Made by a program: the position numbers and the translations under genes. DNA of 52,472 nucleotides, taken from the NCBI GenBank assembly GCA_013002465.1, contig JABDJO010000009.1, forward strand, positions 1-52,472, in the 5' to 3' direction. Shown here piece after piece: positions 27,854 to 38,531 of the stretch. Below the pieces are notes generated by a model, which saw only the letters and a list, made by a program, of their open reading frames with translations, ran no database searches and had not been told where the DNA came from. Each line of letters begins with the position of its first letter. Position 1 is the first letter of the stretch. The stretch is from Silicimonas sp. (GTDB lineage: Bacteria; Pseudomonadota; Alphaproteobacteria; Rhodobacterales; Rhodobacteraceae).

Positions 27854-28921
27854 ATGACTGACGCAGGCCGACTTCTGGAAGAGATGAACGAACGTTCGCG
27901 CGAAGTGTTTCGCCGCGTCGTCGAGGGATACTTGCACAGCGGCGAGCCGGTCGGGTCGCGTACGTTGACCCGTGAGATGAGCGAAAAGGTTAGTGCCGCG
28001 ACGATTCGCAACGTGATGCAGGATCTTGAGTACCTTGGGTTGTTGGATTCGCCACATGTTTCGGCAGGCCGAATGCCGACCGAGTTTGGTTTGCGTATGT
28101 TCGTCGATGGATTGATGGAGATCGGGGACCCGGCAGCCGAGGACAGGGATGCGATTGAAAGCGGTCTGACTTCGGAAGACGAAAGCGTGACATCGCTTTT
28201 GGACCGGGTCGGGTCGGCGCTGTCGGGGGTCACCCAGGGGGCGAGCCTTGTTCTTGCGCCGAAGCACGAAGCACCGCTGCGCCACATTGAGTTCGTCAGC
28301 CTCTCGCAGGACCGGGCGCTGGTGGTGCTGGTGTTTGCGGATGGCCACGTGGAAAACCGCGTGTTTCAGCCGCCGCCAGGCCAGACCGCGAGCTCATTTC
28401 GCGAGGCCGCGAATTTTCTGAACTCGATTGTATCGGGGCACACGCTTTCCGAACTTGAGCACATCATATCAATCGAAATTGCGCGGCATCGTCAGGAATT
28501 GGACAGTCTTGCGCGAGAGTTGGTCGAAGGCGGAGCGGCATTCTGGGAAAACGAAGGCACATCCTATGAGCGTCTGATCGTACGTGGACGGTCGCATCTT
28601 CTGGGTGGCAGCGAGGAAGAAGAAGAGCTTGAGAGGATCCGGAATCTCTTTGACGATCTGGAAAGAAAGCGCGATATAGCGGAATTCCTCGAACTGACGG
28701 AAGCAGGCGAGGGCGTACGCATTTTTATCGGCTCTGAGAACAAGCTATTTTCACTTTCGGGTTCCTCTTTGGTTGTCTCTCCCTATATGAACGCTGATCG
28801 AAAGATTGTGGGGGCCGTTGGTGTGATCGGACCCACGCGACTGAACTATGGACGGATCGTGCCGATTGTTGACTATACCGCCCAACTTGTGGGCCGGTTG
28901 ATTGCAGATCGAGGGCAGTAA
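27854..28921 (+). CDS. hrcA: HrcA, heat-inducible transcription repressor
   Basis: A 355-residue repressor that binds CIRCE operators upstream of groESL or dnaK operons. N-terminal winged-helix domain: EEMNERSREVFRRVVEGYLH, GEPVGSRTL, SAATIRNVMQDLEYLGLL, SPHVSAGRMPTEFGLRMFVDG. C-terminal GAF-like dimerisation domain with FIGSENKLFSLSGSSLV and GVIGPTRLNYGRIVPIVDYTA. TAATG overlap with grpE makes a two-gene heat-shock operon. The 21 bases before the ATG have only a weak ribosome site. Confidence 0.95.
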   Translation: MTDAGRLLEEMNERSREVFRRVVEGYLHSGEPVGSRTLTREMSEKVSAATIRNVMQDLEYLGLLDSPHVSAGRMPTEFGLRMFVDGLMEIGDPAAEDRDAIESGLTSEDESVTSLLDRVGSALSGVTQGASLVLAPKHEAPLRHIEFVSLSQDRALVVLVFADGHVENRVFQPPPGQTASSFREAANFLNSIVSGHTLSELEHIISIEIARHRQELDSLARELVEGGAAFWENEGTSYERLIVRGRSHLLGGSEEEEELERIRNLFDDLERKRDIAEFLELTEAGEGVRIFIGSENKLFSLSGSSLVVSPYMNADRKIVGAVGVIGPTRLNYGRIVPIVDYTAQLVGRLIADRGQ

Positions 28922-29478
28922 TGAGCGACGCAGAAGCAAAAAAACCAATTTCGGACGAAGACCTGATTGATATCGATTCGCCCGAGGCCTTGGAGGATCC
29001 AAGCGATGACGAACGGATCGCCATCCTTGAAGCCGAGCGCGACGATCTGAAGGACAAGTTCATGCGCGCCCTGGCAGATGCCGAGAATTCGCGCAAACGA
29101 TCCGAACGGGATCGTCGCGAGGCCGAGCAATACGGCGGGTCCAAGCTGGCGCGTGATCTGTTACCGGTGTTCGACAACATGAAGCGGGCGGTTTCGGCAG
29201 TGCCCGAAGATGCGCGCGATGCCAACAAGGCGATGATCGAAGGCGTCGAACTGACCATGCGCGAGCTTTTGAACGTGTTCAAGAAACACGGCATTCAGCC
29301 GATATCGCCCGAAGTCGGTGACCGGTTCGATCCGCAATTGCACGAGGCCATGTTCGAAGCCCCCCTGCCAGGAACGACCGCGGGCGAAATCATTCAGGTC
29401 GAAGCCGATGGTTTCATGTTGCACGACCGCCTGTTGCGGCCCGCGCGGGTTGGCGTCAGTTCGATGACGGCCAAGTAG
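28921..29478 (+). CDS. grpE: GrpE, nucleotide exchange factor for DnaK
   Basis: A 185-residue co-chaperone. Acidic N-terminus, a long coiled coil (~30-90: ERIAILEAERDDLKDKFMRALADAENSRKRSE in two parts), a four-helix section and a C-terminal beta domain (GDRFDPQLHEAMFEAP, EIIQVEADGFMLHDRLLRPARVGVS). The ATG overlaps the hrcA stop. A hairpin repeat begins 2 bases after the TAG. Confidence 0.96.
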   Translation: MSDAEAKKPISDEDLIDIDSPEALEDPSDDERIAILEAERDDLKDKFMRALADAENSRKRSERDRREAEQYGGSKLARDLLPVFDNMKRAVSAVPEDARDANKAMIEGVELTMRELLNVFKKHGIQPISPEVGDRFDPQLHEAMFEAPLPGTTAGEIIQVEADGFMLHDRLLRPARVGVSSMTAK

Positions 29479-29480
29479 CA

Positions 29481-29537
29481 GGGGGCTCTGCCCCCGGCGC
29501 CCTGCGCCTCCCCCGGGACATTTTTCCCAAGAAGAAG
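29481..29537 (+). repeat. modular hairpin repeat, copy 2
   Basis: GGGGGCTCTGCCCCC (29481-29495) is identical to copy 1. A second hairpin with a different stem, GGCGC/GCGCC (29496-29508), then TCCCCCGGGACATTTTTCCC and AAGAAGAAG. It lies between convergent grpE and mutS. Stem sequence differs between copies while pairing is kept. Confidence 0.75.
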
Positions 29538-29556
29538 CGCAATTTTAGTCGAATTG

Positions 29557-32199
29557 TCACTTTTGCAGGGATTTCAGCTCGTAGAGCAGGGCGAGTGCTT
29601 CGCGCGGGGTCAGATCGTCGGGCAGGACCTCGGCCATCCGGGCTTCCAGTTTCGAGGGGTCTTTTGACTGCCTTGGCGCCGTCGCAGGTGCTGCGCTGAA
29701 AAGCGGCAAATCGTCAATCAGCGCCTTTTGCCGCGCGCCGCCTTCCCGTTCGCCCTTTTCCAGAGCGTCAAGCACCACGCGGGCGCGGTCGATCACCGAT
29801 TGCGGCAGGCCAGCCAGCCGCGCGACCTGAACGCCATAACTCCGGTCGGCGGCGCCCTGGCGGACTTCGTGCAGAAAAATGACCTCGCCTTCCCATTCCT
29901 TTACCGCGACGGTGGCGTTCCGGACCCCATCCAGACGATCGGCGAGCTCGGTCATTTCGTGATAATGGGTGGCGAACAGGGCACGGCAGCGGTTGGTTTC
30001 GTGCAGGTGCTCCAAGGTCGCCCAGGCGATGGAAAGACCGTCATAGGTGGCGGTGCCGCGGCCGATTTCATCAAGGATCACCATGGCGCGGTCGTCGGCC
30101 TGGTTCAGGATTGCGGCGGTTTCAACCATTTCGACCATGAAAGTCGAACGCCCGCGCGCCAAATCATCCGAGGCCCCGACGCGGCTGAATATTTGACTAA
30201 CACAGCCGATATGGGCGCTTTCGGCGGGGACGTAACTGCCGATCTGGGCCAAAAGGGCGATAAGGGCGTTTTGTCTGAGGAAGGTCGACTTGCCCGCCAT
30301 ATTTGGACCGGTCAGAAGCCAGATCTGCCCGCCTTCGCCCTTCGCCGACAGGTCGCATTCGTTGGCGATGAATGGCGCGCCTTCGGATTTGAGTGCGGCT
30401 TCGACCACCGGATGGCGGCCGCCGATGATGCTGAAAGCGCGGCTGCCGTCGACTTTGGGTCGGCACCAGTTTTCGTCCGCAGCCAGCGTCGCCAGGGCGG
30501 CGGCGACGTCAATTTCCGAAAGGGCCTGGGCTGCGACGGCCAGGATCGCGGCCCGATCAAGGACCGCCTGCCGCAGATCCTCGAACAGCCGTTTTTCGAT
30601 GCCAAGCGCATTGGCGCCGGCGTTCAGGATTTTCGTTTCAAGCTCGGAAAGCTCGACGGTTGTGAATCGGACCGCGTTGGCGGTGGTCTGACGGTGAATA
30701 TAGTCTTCGCCTTTGGCCAGCATTTTTTCGGCGTGGGTGGCCGTGGTTTCGATGAAATAGCCAAGAACATTGTTGTGCTTGATTTTCAGCGAAGCGATCC
30801 CGGTGTCTTCGGCGTACCTGGTCTGAAGTCCCGCAATGACGCCTCGGCCCTCGTCGCGCAGGGTGCGGGCGTCGTCAAGCGGGGCGTCAAACCCGGGAGC
30901 AATGAAGCCACCATCGCGGGCGAGGAGCGGGGGGTCGGCGACAAGGGCCGCATCCAGATGAGCAAGAAGTTCATCGAAAAACGACAAGTCCTGTGACCAT
31001 TCCAACGCATTATCCGGAGCGTCGTCCGACGCGATTTCAGTCACTAAACCGGGCATTTCCGCCAAGGCGTTGCGGATCGCTGCCAAATCGCGCGGACCTC
31101 CGCGATCAAGCGACAGTCGGGACAAGGCGCGTTCGATGTCGGGACATTTTCGCAGACGTTCACGCAAACCCAGTCGTGTGTCGCTTTTGTCGACCAACCA
31201 GCGGACGGTATCGAGGCGGGCGTGAATGGTCGAACAATCGCGCGAGGGCGACGAGATGCGCCGCTCGATCAGCCGACCGCCGCCAGAAGTTATGGTCCGG
31301 TCGATGACATTGAGAAGCGATCCGTTGCGCCCGCCGGTGAGCGCGCGGGTAAGTTCGAGGTTTCGGCGCGTCGCGGCGTCGATGTGGACGGTTCGATCGA
31401 GGGCTTCCTTGATTGGTGGCCGTAGAAGGGGCAGTTTGCCCTTTTGGGTCAGGTCAAGATAGTCGATCAGGGCGCCAAGCGCGGAAAGCTCGGCCCGGGA
31501 AAACGTGCCATAGGCATCAAGGCTTTGAACCTGCCAAAGGTCTTTCAGACGCTTTTCAGCCGACTGGCTGTCAAAACTGGTCGCCGACATGGGCGTAAGC
31601 GACGCGCCGGATTCAGTCACTAAATCGGAAAGATCGGCATATTTGTTTTCCGAGATCAACACTTCACTTGGCGCAAGGCGCGCCAGTTCAGGGCCGAAAC
31701 GGACGGTTGGAATAGTCAGCACCCGAAGTTCACCCGTTGAGATGTCGACCCATGCGATTGCGGCGTCGTCTCGGACCTCGGCGAGAGCGGCAAGAAAGTT
31801 GTGGCGGCGCGCTTCGAGCAGGGTTTCTTCGGTCAGAGTGCCCGGCGTCACAAGGCGCACAACTCCGCGCTTTACAACCGATTTCGAGCCGCGCTTTTTG
31901 GCTTCGGACGGGCTTTCAAGCTGTTCGCAGACGGCGACGCGGAACCCCTTTCGGATCAGCGACAACAAATAGCCTTCGGCGGAGTGGACCGGCACGCCGC
32001 ACATGGGAATGTCTTCGCCCAGGTGCTTGCCGCGTTTGGTCAGCGCAATGTCCAGCGCTTCGGCGGCCGCGACGGCGTCGTCGAAGAACAACTCATAGAA
32101 ATCGCCCATCCGATAGAACAGAAGAGCATCCTTGTGCTCGTCCTTGATCTCAAGGAATTGGGCCATCATCGGCGTGACGCCGGTGGTCGCGACAGGCAC
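29557..32199 (-). CDS. mutS: MutS, DNA mismatch repair protein
   Basis: An 880-residue mismatch-recognition ATPase. Domain I has MMAQFLEIKDEHKDALLFYRMGDFYELFFDDA, with the mismatch-wedging F-x-E in GDFYELF; Walker A is LTGPNMAGKSTFLRQ and Walker B VILDEIGRGTATYDGLSIAWA; the C-terminal helix-turn-helix and ALLYELKSLQ complete it. GTG at 32199 starts the longest plausible form; an ATG at codon 11 (TPMMAQFLEIK) is an alternative. Convergent with grpE. Confidence 0.97.
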   Translation of the reverse strand: MPVATTGVTPMMAQFLEIKDEHKDALLFYRMGDFYELFFDDAVAAAEALDIALTKRGKHLGEDIPMCGVPVHSAEGYLLSLIRKGFRVAVCEQLESPSEAKKRGSKSVVKRGVVRLVTPGTLTEETLLEARRHNFLAALAEVRDDAAIAWVDISTGELRVLTIPTVRFGPELARLAPSEVLISENKYADLSDLVTESGASLTPMSATSFDSQSAEKRLKDLWQVQSLDAYGTFSRAELSALGALIDYLDLTQKGKLPLLRPPIKEALDRTVHIDAATRRNLELTRALTGGRNGSLLNVIDRTITSGGGRLIERRISSPSRDCSTIHARLDTVRWLVDKSDTRLGLRERLRKCPDIERALSRLSLDRGGPRDLAAIRNALAEMPGLVTEIASDDAPDNALEWSQDLSFFDELLAHLDAALVADPPLLARDGGFIAPGFDAPLDDARTLRDEGRGVIAGLQTRYAEDTGIASLKIKHNNVLGYFIETTATHAEKMLAKGEDYIHRQTTANAVRFTTVELSELETKILNAGANALGIEKRLFEDLRQAVLDRAAILAVAAQALSEIDVAAALATLAADENWCRPKVDGSRAFSIIGGRHPVVEAALKSEGAPFIANECDLSAKGEGGQIWLLTGPNMAGKSTFLRQNALIALLAQIGSYVPAESAHIGCVSQIFSRVGASDDLARGRSTFMVEMVETAAILNQADDRAMVILDEIGRGTATYDGLSIAWATLEHLHETNRCRALFATHYHEMTELADRLDGVRNATVAVKEWEGEVIFLHEVRQGAADRSYGVQVARLAGLPQSVIDRARVVLDALEKGEREGGARQKALIDDLPLFSAAPATAPRQSKDPSKLEARMAEVLPDDLTPREALALLYELKSLQK

Positions 32200-32274
32200 T
32201 GCTCACACCCCCAAAGTGTACGGACCGAATCTAGCGATCCGGCCCGATGGGGGAAAGGCGATTCTTGGCGTGGT

Positions 32275-32928
32275 TCAGCTTGCGAAGGGTGCTGCGCTGC
32301 CCCAAAGCTGTCGGATCTTCTGGTCGCGCTTGCAGGCCTTGCGATAGAATTTATAGGCGTTGGCCTTGGATTTCGGGCCGCGCCGGGTCAGGACGATTTC
32401 GCCGCTTTTGTAGTAATCCTGGTGGTAAGCCTCGGCCTTGTAAAAGCGGCCGGCATTCAGGATCGGCGTGACGATCTTTCTGCCAAGATCTTTCTGAGCC
32501 CGCGCCTTGGCGGCTTCGGCGGCGGCGCGTTCCTGTGCGTTGGTCACGAAAACGGCGGTGCGATAGCTGTTGCCACGGTCGCAGAACTGTCCCCCGGCAT
32601 CGGTGGGATCGACCGAGCGGAAGAAGTTGAAAAGCAACTGATCATAGGTGACTTGCGAATCGTTATAGCGAATCTCGACCGCCTCATAGTGGCCGGTGCC
32701 GCCTTTGGTGACCTGCTTGTAAGTCGGGTTCTTTGTCTTGCCTCCGGTATAGCCGGAAACGACTTCGCTGACCCCCGCAAGGGATTCGAAATCGGATTCA
32801 ACACACCAGAAACAACCGCCTGCGAAATAGGCTTTCTTTTGGGCGGCGTCCGCAGTGCCGGTTTGGGCCGCAAGGCCGAGAACCATCAGTGCGCCCAGCA
32901 ATAGGGCCTTTGGAGTAGTCACAAACAT
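32275..32928 (-). CDS. msrA: MsrA, peptide methionine sulfoxide reductase, exported form
   Basis: A 217-residue enzyme reducing methionine-S-sulfoxide. A signal peptide (FVTTPKALLLGALMVLGLAA, cleavage near ADA-AQ) predicts a periplasmic form. YFAGGCFWCVESDF has the catalytic cysteine C39; VVSGYTGG, GHYEAVEIRYN and QFCDRGNSYRTAVF are conserved. ATG 32928 has AAGGAGA upstream; the longer frame starting at 32979 has no such site. 75 bases upstream of the mutS start, same strand. Confidence 0.93.
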   Translation of the reverse strand: MFVTTPKALLLGALMVLGLAAQTGTADAAQKKAYFAGGCFWCVESDFESLAGVSEVVSGYTGGKTKNPTYKQVTKGGTGHYEAVEIRYNDSQVTYDQLLFNFFRSVDPTDAGGQFCDRGNSYRTAVFVTNAQERAAAEAAKARAQKDLGRKIVTPILNAGRFYKAEAYHQDYYKSGEIVLTRRGPKSKANAYKFYRKACKRDQKIRQLWGSAAPFAS

Positions 32929-33055
32929 ATACGTCTCCTTTTTCGAGATTGGGCGCACCATGACCAGTACATCGTTCACCGTCCATTCAAGGCGACGTGA
33001 GGTCGCGCGAGTGTGAGAGTTGTTTCACCAGCATTTGCGCCATAGCGTGGCGTCC

Positions 33056-33754
33056 ATGAGAATTGCGATGTGGAGCGGGCCGCGCAATCTGTCGACGGCC
33101 ATGATGTATGCCTTTGGTAACCGGGCGGATTTTGCTGCTTGGGACGAACCGTTTTATGCCGCCTATCTGAAGGAAAGCGGGATTGATCATCCGATGCGGG
33201 ATGCCATTCTGGCGGGTCACGAGTGTGACCCGGACAAGGTGGCGGCGCGATGTGCGGGGCCGATTCCCGGGGGCAAGCCGCATTTCTACATGAAGCACAT
33301 GGCGCTTCATATGGAGGGGTTCCCGATGGATTGGGCGGCGGAATGCGTCAACATTCACCTGATCCGGCATCCGGCGCGGGTGGTCGCAAGCTATGCGGCC
33401 AAGCGAGAATCTCCAACGTTTCACGACATCGGTTTCCAACAGCAGGCCGATGTTTTCGAGCGGTTTCCGGGGCCGGTTGTAGACAGCGCAGATATTCGCC
33501 GCGATCCCGAAGGGATGTTGCACGCGCTTTGCGATGCCGTTGGTCTGGCCTTTGATCCGGCGATGTTGGCGTGGCCTTCGGGGCCAAAGTCGTTTGACGG
33601 CGTCTGGGCGGCGCATTGGTACGAGACAGTGCACTGTTCGACCGGGTTTGCGGGGGCCGAAGGGCCGTTGCCGAAAGTGGACGGTTGCGCCACCGCATTG
33701 ATAGACGAAGCACTGCCGTTCTATGAGCGGTTGCGGACAGTGGCGCTTTCTTGA
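33056..33754 (+). CDS. sulfotransferase-like protein
   Basis: A 232-residue cytoplasmic protein. RIAMWSGPRNLSTAMMYAF at the N-terminus is a PAPS 5'-phosphosulfate-loop-like segment, and VNIHLIRHPARVVASYAAK is the matching 3'-phosphate region of the sulfotransferase fold. Close relatives in Roseobacters are often labelled sulfotransferase family or, wrongly, hydrolase or aminotransferase-like. The acceptor is unknown. ATG 33056 is chosen because the family begins MRIAMWSGPR; the frame from 33020 adds an unconserved leader. Confidence 0.75.
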   Translation: MRIAMWSGPRNLSTAMMYAFGNRADFAAWDEPFYAAYLKESGIDHPMRDAILAGHECDPDKVAARCAGPIPGGKPHFYMKHMALHMEGFPMDWAAECVNIHLIRHPARVVASYAAKRESPTFHDIGFQQQADVFERFPGPVVDSADIRRDPEGMLHALCDAVGLAFDPAMLAWPSGPKSFDGVWAAHWYETVHCSTGFAGAEGPLPKVDGCATALIDEALPFYERLRTVALS

Positions 33755-33782
33755 AAGGAAGGACGATCTGAATTTATGGGGC

Positions 33783-35012
<1,230 letters not shown>

Positions 35013-35084
35013 GGTGTCCCCCGGAATTCTGATGTCCGGGCGCGTTTACGGTTTTTTCTTTTGAGGAACAAGCGGCAGCCAAAA

Positions 35085-35113
35085 GGAAAGGGCGACCCCG
35101 GGGGCCGCCCTTA
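35085..35113 (-). terminator. rho-independent terminator
   Basis: On the minus strand, AAGGGCGG...CGCCCTT forms a GC-rich stem (35088-35112) followed by TTTCCTTTTGG. It sits 23 bases after the stop of the secreted-protein gene and ends that transcript before argG. Confidence 0.7.
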
Positions 35114-35135
35114 CGCTCTAGGCTGGTTAGGTGCC

Positions 35136-36194
35136 TTACTCGACGATCAGGACGACGTCTTCCTCGTCGATCGGTTCGTCGCAATCGGCTTCGCAGGCGG
35201 CATCGGCTTCGTCATCCACGCCCATGGCGTCACGGATTGCGGCGTCTTCTGCGGCAAGACGTTCGTTCAGCTTGTCCAACAGTGCCGCTTCGTCGTTCTC
35301 GTCACCGGTGTTCTTGTTCCAGTAATCGAGAATGTCCTGTTCGGCTGCAGTCTGCGCTTCAAGGTCCATTTCGGCTTGATCCACGTCGGCCGGGTCAGGT
35401 TCGACCGCAGTGATGTCTGTTGGTTCTTCAAGTGTGGGATCGCCGCCAAGGTCCGAGATGGCCTCTTCCAGCGGATCGTTCATCTCAACTCCAGGTGTAC
35501 CAGCGACCTGATCGAGGTAGTCCTGATAGGAGCCAAACCCCCGGTCGATGGCTTCCGCTTCCGGGTCGGTGGCTGTGTCGATCTCGGTGATCGGATCGAT
35601 GCCCGGAACACCTTCGCGAGCGGCATAGTAATCGGCGACCGAATCGTAGCCTGCCATCGCAAGTTCGTCGTCCAGGGTGTCGAAGGCATCTTGCAGATCA
35701 ACGATTTCCTGCGCGCCGTCGGCGTTCACGTTGGCAACAGCCAGGGCGGCCAGGTGACCGACGGGGCCGTTGGTGTTGCCATTGCGGATGTGGGCCAGAA
35801 CAGCGTTGGTGTTGGCGTTCATCGCGCCGTTCATATTGCCGAGGTTGCTGGGATGCATCAGGTCGGTCTTGGCGATGCGGGCCTTGGAGGCGCGCCGCGT
35901 GGTTTTCTTGTCCTGACCTGTCAGCTTGCGGAACATGCCTTCAACACGTTTTCCGGCCCGTGTGGAAGACAGTGACTTGCCGGATTTTCCCTTCGACTTG
36001 GAGGCCTTCGAGGATTTTCCGCCTTTCTTGTCGCCACTTTTACCTTTGTTCCCGGCATTCCCCTTGCCGCCAGCATTTTCGGATTTGGCGTGGGCTGCGT
36101 CTGCGGTCACCAGGACCGACACGGCTGCCGCAGGCACAAGTGCCACCGAGGACAACATGACGGCGGTTAGTGCCGCTTTCAGCGAATTCTTCAT
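35136..36194 (-). CDS. secreted charge-polarised protein of unknown function
   Basis: A 352-residue protein with a Sec signal peptide (KNSLKAALTAVMLSSVALVP, cleavage near AHA-KS at ~37). The mature part is sharply two-faced. Residues ~38-105 are basic, glycine/lysine/serine-rich low complexity (GKGNAGNKGKSGDKKGGKSS). Residues ~180-352 are strongly acidic, with D/E-rich repeats and a DxxD-like end (EADCDEPIDEEDVVLIVE), and two cysteines near the C-terminus. An asparagine-rich patch (NLGNMNGAMNANTNAV) joins them. I recognise no domain. AAGGAG precedes the ATG. Likely periplasmic or cell-surface. Confidence 0.75.
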   Translation of the reverse strand: MKNSLKAALTAVMLSSVALVPAAAVSVLVTADAAHAKSENAGGKGNAGNKGKSGDKKGGKSSKASKSKGKSGKSLSSTRAGKRVEGMFRKLTGQDKKTTRRASKARIAKTDLMHPSNLGNMNGAMNANTNAVLAHIRNGNTNGPVGHLAALAVANVNADGAQEIVDLQDAFDTLDDELAMAGYDSVADYYAAREGVPGIDPITEIDTATDPEAEAIDRGFGSYQDYLDQVAGTPGVEMNDPLEEAISDLGGDPTLEEPTDITAVEPDPADVDQAEMDLEAQTAAEQDILDYWNKNTGDENDEAALLDKLNERLAAEDAAIRDAMGVDDEADAACEADCDEPIDEEDVVLIVE

Positions 36195-36503
36195 CGAGAT
36201 ACTCCTTCAGGTCGGCATCGTGCCGGGATCGGTCGGAACGCTAGGCCCAACATGTGGCAGGATTTTGTCATTTCCGACGTATTGGTTCAATCGCAGCGAC
36301 AATTTTTTGAAGTGGGGGAATATCACATAACATCCTGATAATGCGTATGTTTAATCCTGTAGCCGGGTCTTATCGGGGCTTCCAACGCGCTTACAATGGC
36401 AGGGTGTCGGCAGAAAGCCGCGCCTCTTTGTTTTCGCATTGTTGCCAATCATGGTTTGGGCGCGGGACTGGTGCGAATGCGGAACTAGTACCGCCAGAAT
36501 CAT
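36195..36503. other. intergenic region upstream of the secreted-protein gene
   Basis: 309 bases without a convincing gene. On the minus strand TTGAAC (36285-36290), 17 bases and CAAAAT (36262-36267) form a plausible promoter for the secreted-protein gene (each 4/6). Nothing else stands out; no terminator is visible for the HPt gene that ends at 36504. Confidence 0.4.
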
Positions 36504-36812
36504 TTAAAGCGAGGACAGGATCTGACGCGCATCGCAATAGGCTTGGCGAATGGCGCTGATGTCGGGGGCAACCGTCGGATCGGATTTCAGGCGCAGTTCC
36601 TCGGCGCGGCAAAGATCGCTTACCCGATCCAGGCCCAGATTCAGCGCCGAGCCCTTCAGAAAGTGAAGCTGCCCCGGGAGGTCTTGGAGTGCCGTTTGGT
36701 CTAGTGTTGAAAGAGTTTCTTCCATCTCTTCGCAGAAAAGCTCGATGACTTCGTTCAGATCGTCCGGGCCGACCTCCTCGCGAAGTTCGTCTATGCGGTT
36801 GGTGTTGATCAT
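36504..36812 (-). CDS. HPt-domain phosphotransfer protein
   Basis: A 102-residue single-domain histidine phosphotransfer protein. It is all helical, with LHFLKGSALNLGLDRVSDLCRAEE matching the HPt core; H50 is the expected phosphorylated histidine and K53/G54 are conserved. Such proteins pass phosphate between receiver domains of a phosphorelay. No kinase or response regulator is in the window, so partners are unknown. It lies 48 bases downstream of betA on the same strand and may be read through from that operon. Confidence 0.82.
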   Translation of the reverse strand: MINTNRIDELREEVGPDDLNEVIELFCEEMEETLSTLDQTALQDLPGQLHFLKGSALNLGLDRVSDLCRAEELRLKSDPTVAPDISAIRQAYCDARQILSSL

Positions 36813-36860
36813 CGTTCTGTCCTCGCCCGCCCGTGGTAGCGCCGCGAGGTTAACGAGACG

Positions 36861-38516
36861 TCACCGTTGGTTGGTCTGCCAGTCCGGGTGAAGCCAGGGC
36901 TGGACGTTCGAGGGCGGCAGCGACTTGCCAAGGATGTGATCAGCCGCCTTTTCGCCAGTCATGATCGAAGGCCCGTTCAGGTTTCCATTGGTGATGCGCG
37001 GAAAGATCGAACTGTCTGCCACGCGCAAGCCGTCAACGCCAATCACGCGACATTCGGGATCGACGACTGCCATCGGATCGTCCGCCGCGCCCATCTTGCA
37101 GGTGCCGCAGGGGTGATAGGCGCTTTCGGCCTCTTCGCGGATGAACGCATCAAGTTCGTCATCGGTCCGGGCTTCGGCGCCGGGCTGGATTTCGTGCTTC
37201 GCGTAAGGTTTGAAGGCGTCCTGGGCGAATATCTCGCGGGTCAGGCGGATGCAGGTGCGGAAATCCGACCAGTCGTCCTCGTGGCTCATGTAGTTGAACA
37301 TGATTTCCGGCGCGGCCATCGGATCAGCGCTGGCAAGCGTGACCGCGCCGCGGGATTTCGACCGCATGGGGCCGGTGTGGGCCTGAAACCCGTGACCCTC
37401 GGCGGCGGCCTGGCCGTCATAACGCACGGCCATGGGCAGGAAGTGGTACTGGATATCGGGGTATTTGACGCCAGCGGCAGATCGGATGAAGGCAGCGCTT
37501 TCGAACTGGTTCGACGAGCCAAGCCCGGTTTTGGTGAAAAGCCAGCGCGCGCCAAGAACGCTTTTCCAGAACAAGGTCCAATAACGATAGAGCGTGATCG
37601 GCTGGCTGGCGGCCATCTGGATGTAAAGTTCAAGATGATCCTGAAGGTTCTTGCCGACGCCCGGTCGGTCGGCGATCAGGTCGATGCCGTGTTCAGCGAG
37701 GTGCCCTGCGGGGCCGATACCAGACAGCATCAGGAGTTTTGGCGAATTGATGGCCGATGCGGCGATGATGACTTCGCGGCGTGCGGTTATGGTCATGGGT
37801 TTGCCGCCCTGGTCAAGTTCAACGCCAGTGGCGCGGCCATCGGTGATAACGATGCGGTTGGCGTGCCCCTTGACGATGTCGCAATTCGGTCGGGCAAGGG
37901 CGGGGCGCAGATAAGCATTGGCAGCTGACCAGCGGCGGCCCTTCCAGACCGTTTGCTCCATCGGGCCGAAACCTTCCTGCTTTTCACCGTTGTAATCTGC
38001 GGTGACCTCGTATCCCGCCTGCCGCCCGGCTTCGACAAAGGCATGGAACAAGGGGTTCGTACGCGGTCCCCGAGTGACGTGCAGCGGGCCGTTGCTGCCG
38101 CGCCATGTAGGGTCGCCACCGTGGCCGCTGTCGTGCCAGCTTTCCATGCGCATGAAATAGGGAAGAACGTCGGCATAGCTCCAACCCGTGGCGCCACTTT
38201 CGGCCCAATGATCAAAATCGCAGGCGTGACCGCGAACATAGACCATACCATTGATCGAGGACGACCCGCCGATCACCTTGCCGCGCGGGCAGGCCAGACG
38301 CCGCCCATTCAGGTTCGGTTCCGGTTCGGTGCGATAGCCCCAGTCATAAAGCGGCATGTTCATCGGATAGGAAAGGGCGGCCGGCATCTGAATGAAGGGC
38401 CCGATGTCGCTGCCGCCATATTCGATCACGATGACCGAAGACCCGGCCTCGGACAGCCGATAGGCCAGGGCGCACCCAGCCGAGCCTGCCCCAACGATGA
38501 CGAAATCCGCCTCCAT
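36861..38516 (-). CDS. betA: choline dehydrogenase BetA
   Basis: A 551-residue GMC-family flavoprotein that oxidises choline to betaine aldehyde. [21 protein letters not shown] binds [23 protein letters not shown] and [19 protein letters not shown] are GMC signatures 1 and 2. [12 protein letters not shown] carries the catalytic histidine and [19 protein letters not shown] the end block. Sequence and the linked choline-type transporter support choline over other alcohols. Fifteen bases after choV. No betB (aldehyde dehydrogenase) or betI is in the window. Confidence 0.9.
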   Translation of the reverse strand: MEADFVIVGAGSAGCALAYRLSEAGSSVIVIEYGGSDIGPFIQMPAALSYPMNMPLYDWGYRTEPEPNLNGRRLACPRGKVIGGSSSINGMVYVRGHACDFDHWAESGATGWSYADVLPYFMRMESWHDSGHGGDPTWRGSNGPLHVTRGPRTNPLFHAFVEAGRQAGYEVTADYNGEKQEGFGPMEQTVWKGRRWSAANAYLRPALARPNCDIVKGHANRIVITDGRATGVELDQGGKPMTITARREVIIAASAINSPKLLMLSGIGPAGHLAEHGIDLIADRPGVGKNLQDHLELYIQMAASQPITLYRYWTLFWKSVLGARWLFTKTGLGSSNQFESAAFIRSAAGVKYPDIQYHFLPMAVRYDGQAAAEGHGFQAHTGPMRSKSRGAVTLASADPMAAPEIMFNYMSHEDDWSDFRTCIRLTREIFAQDAFKPYAKHEIQPGAEARTDDELDAFIREEAESAYHPCGTCKMGAADDPMAVVDPECRVIGVDGLRVADSSIFPRITNGNLNGPSIMTGEKAADHILGKSLPPSNVQPWLHPDWQTNQR

Positions 38517-38531
38517 CGCCCGCGCCCGCCG

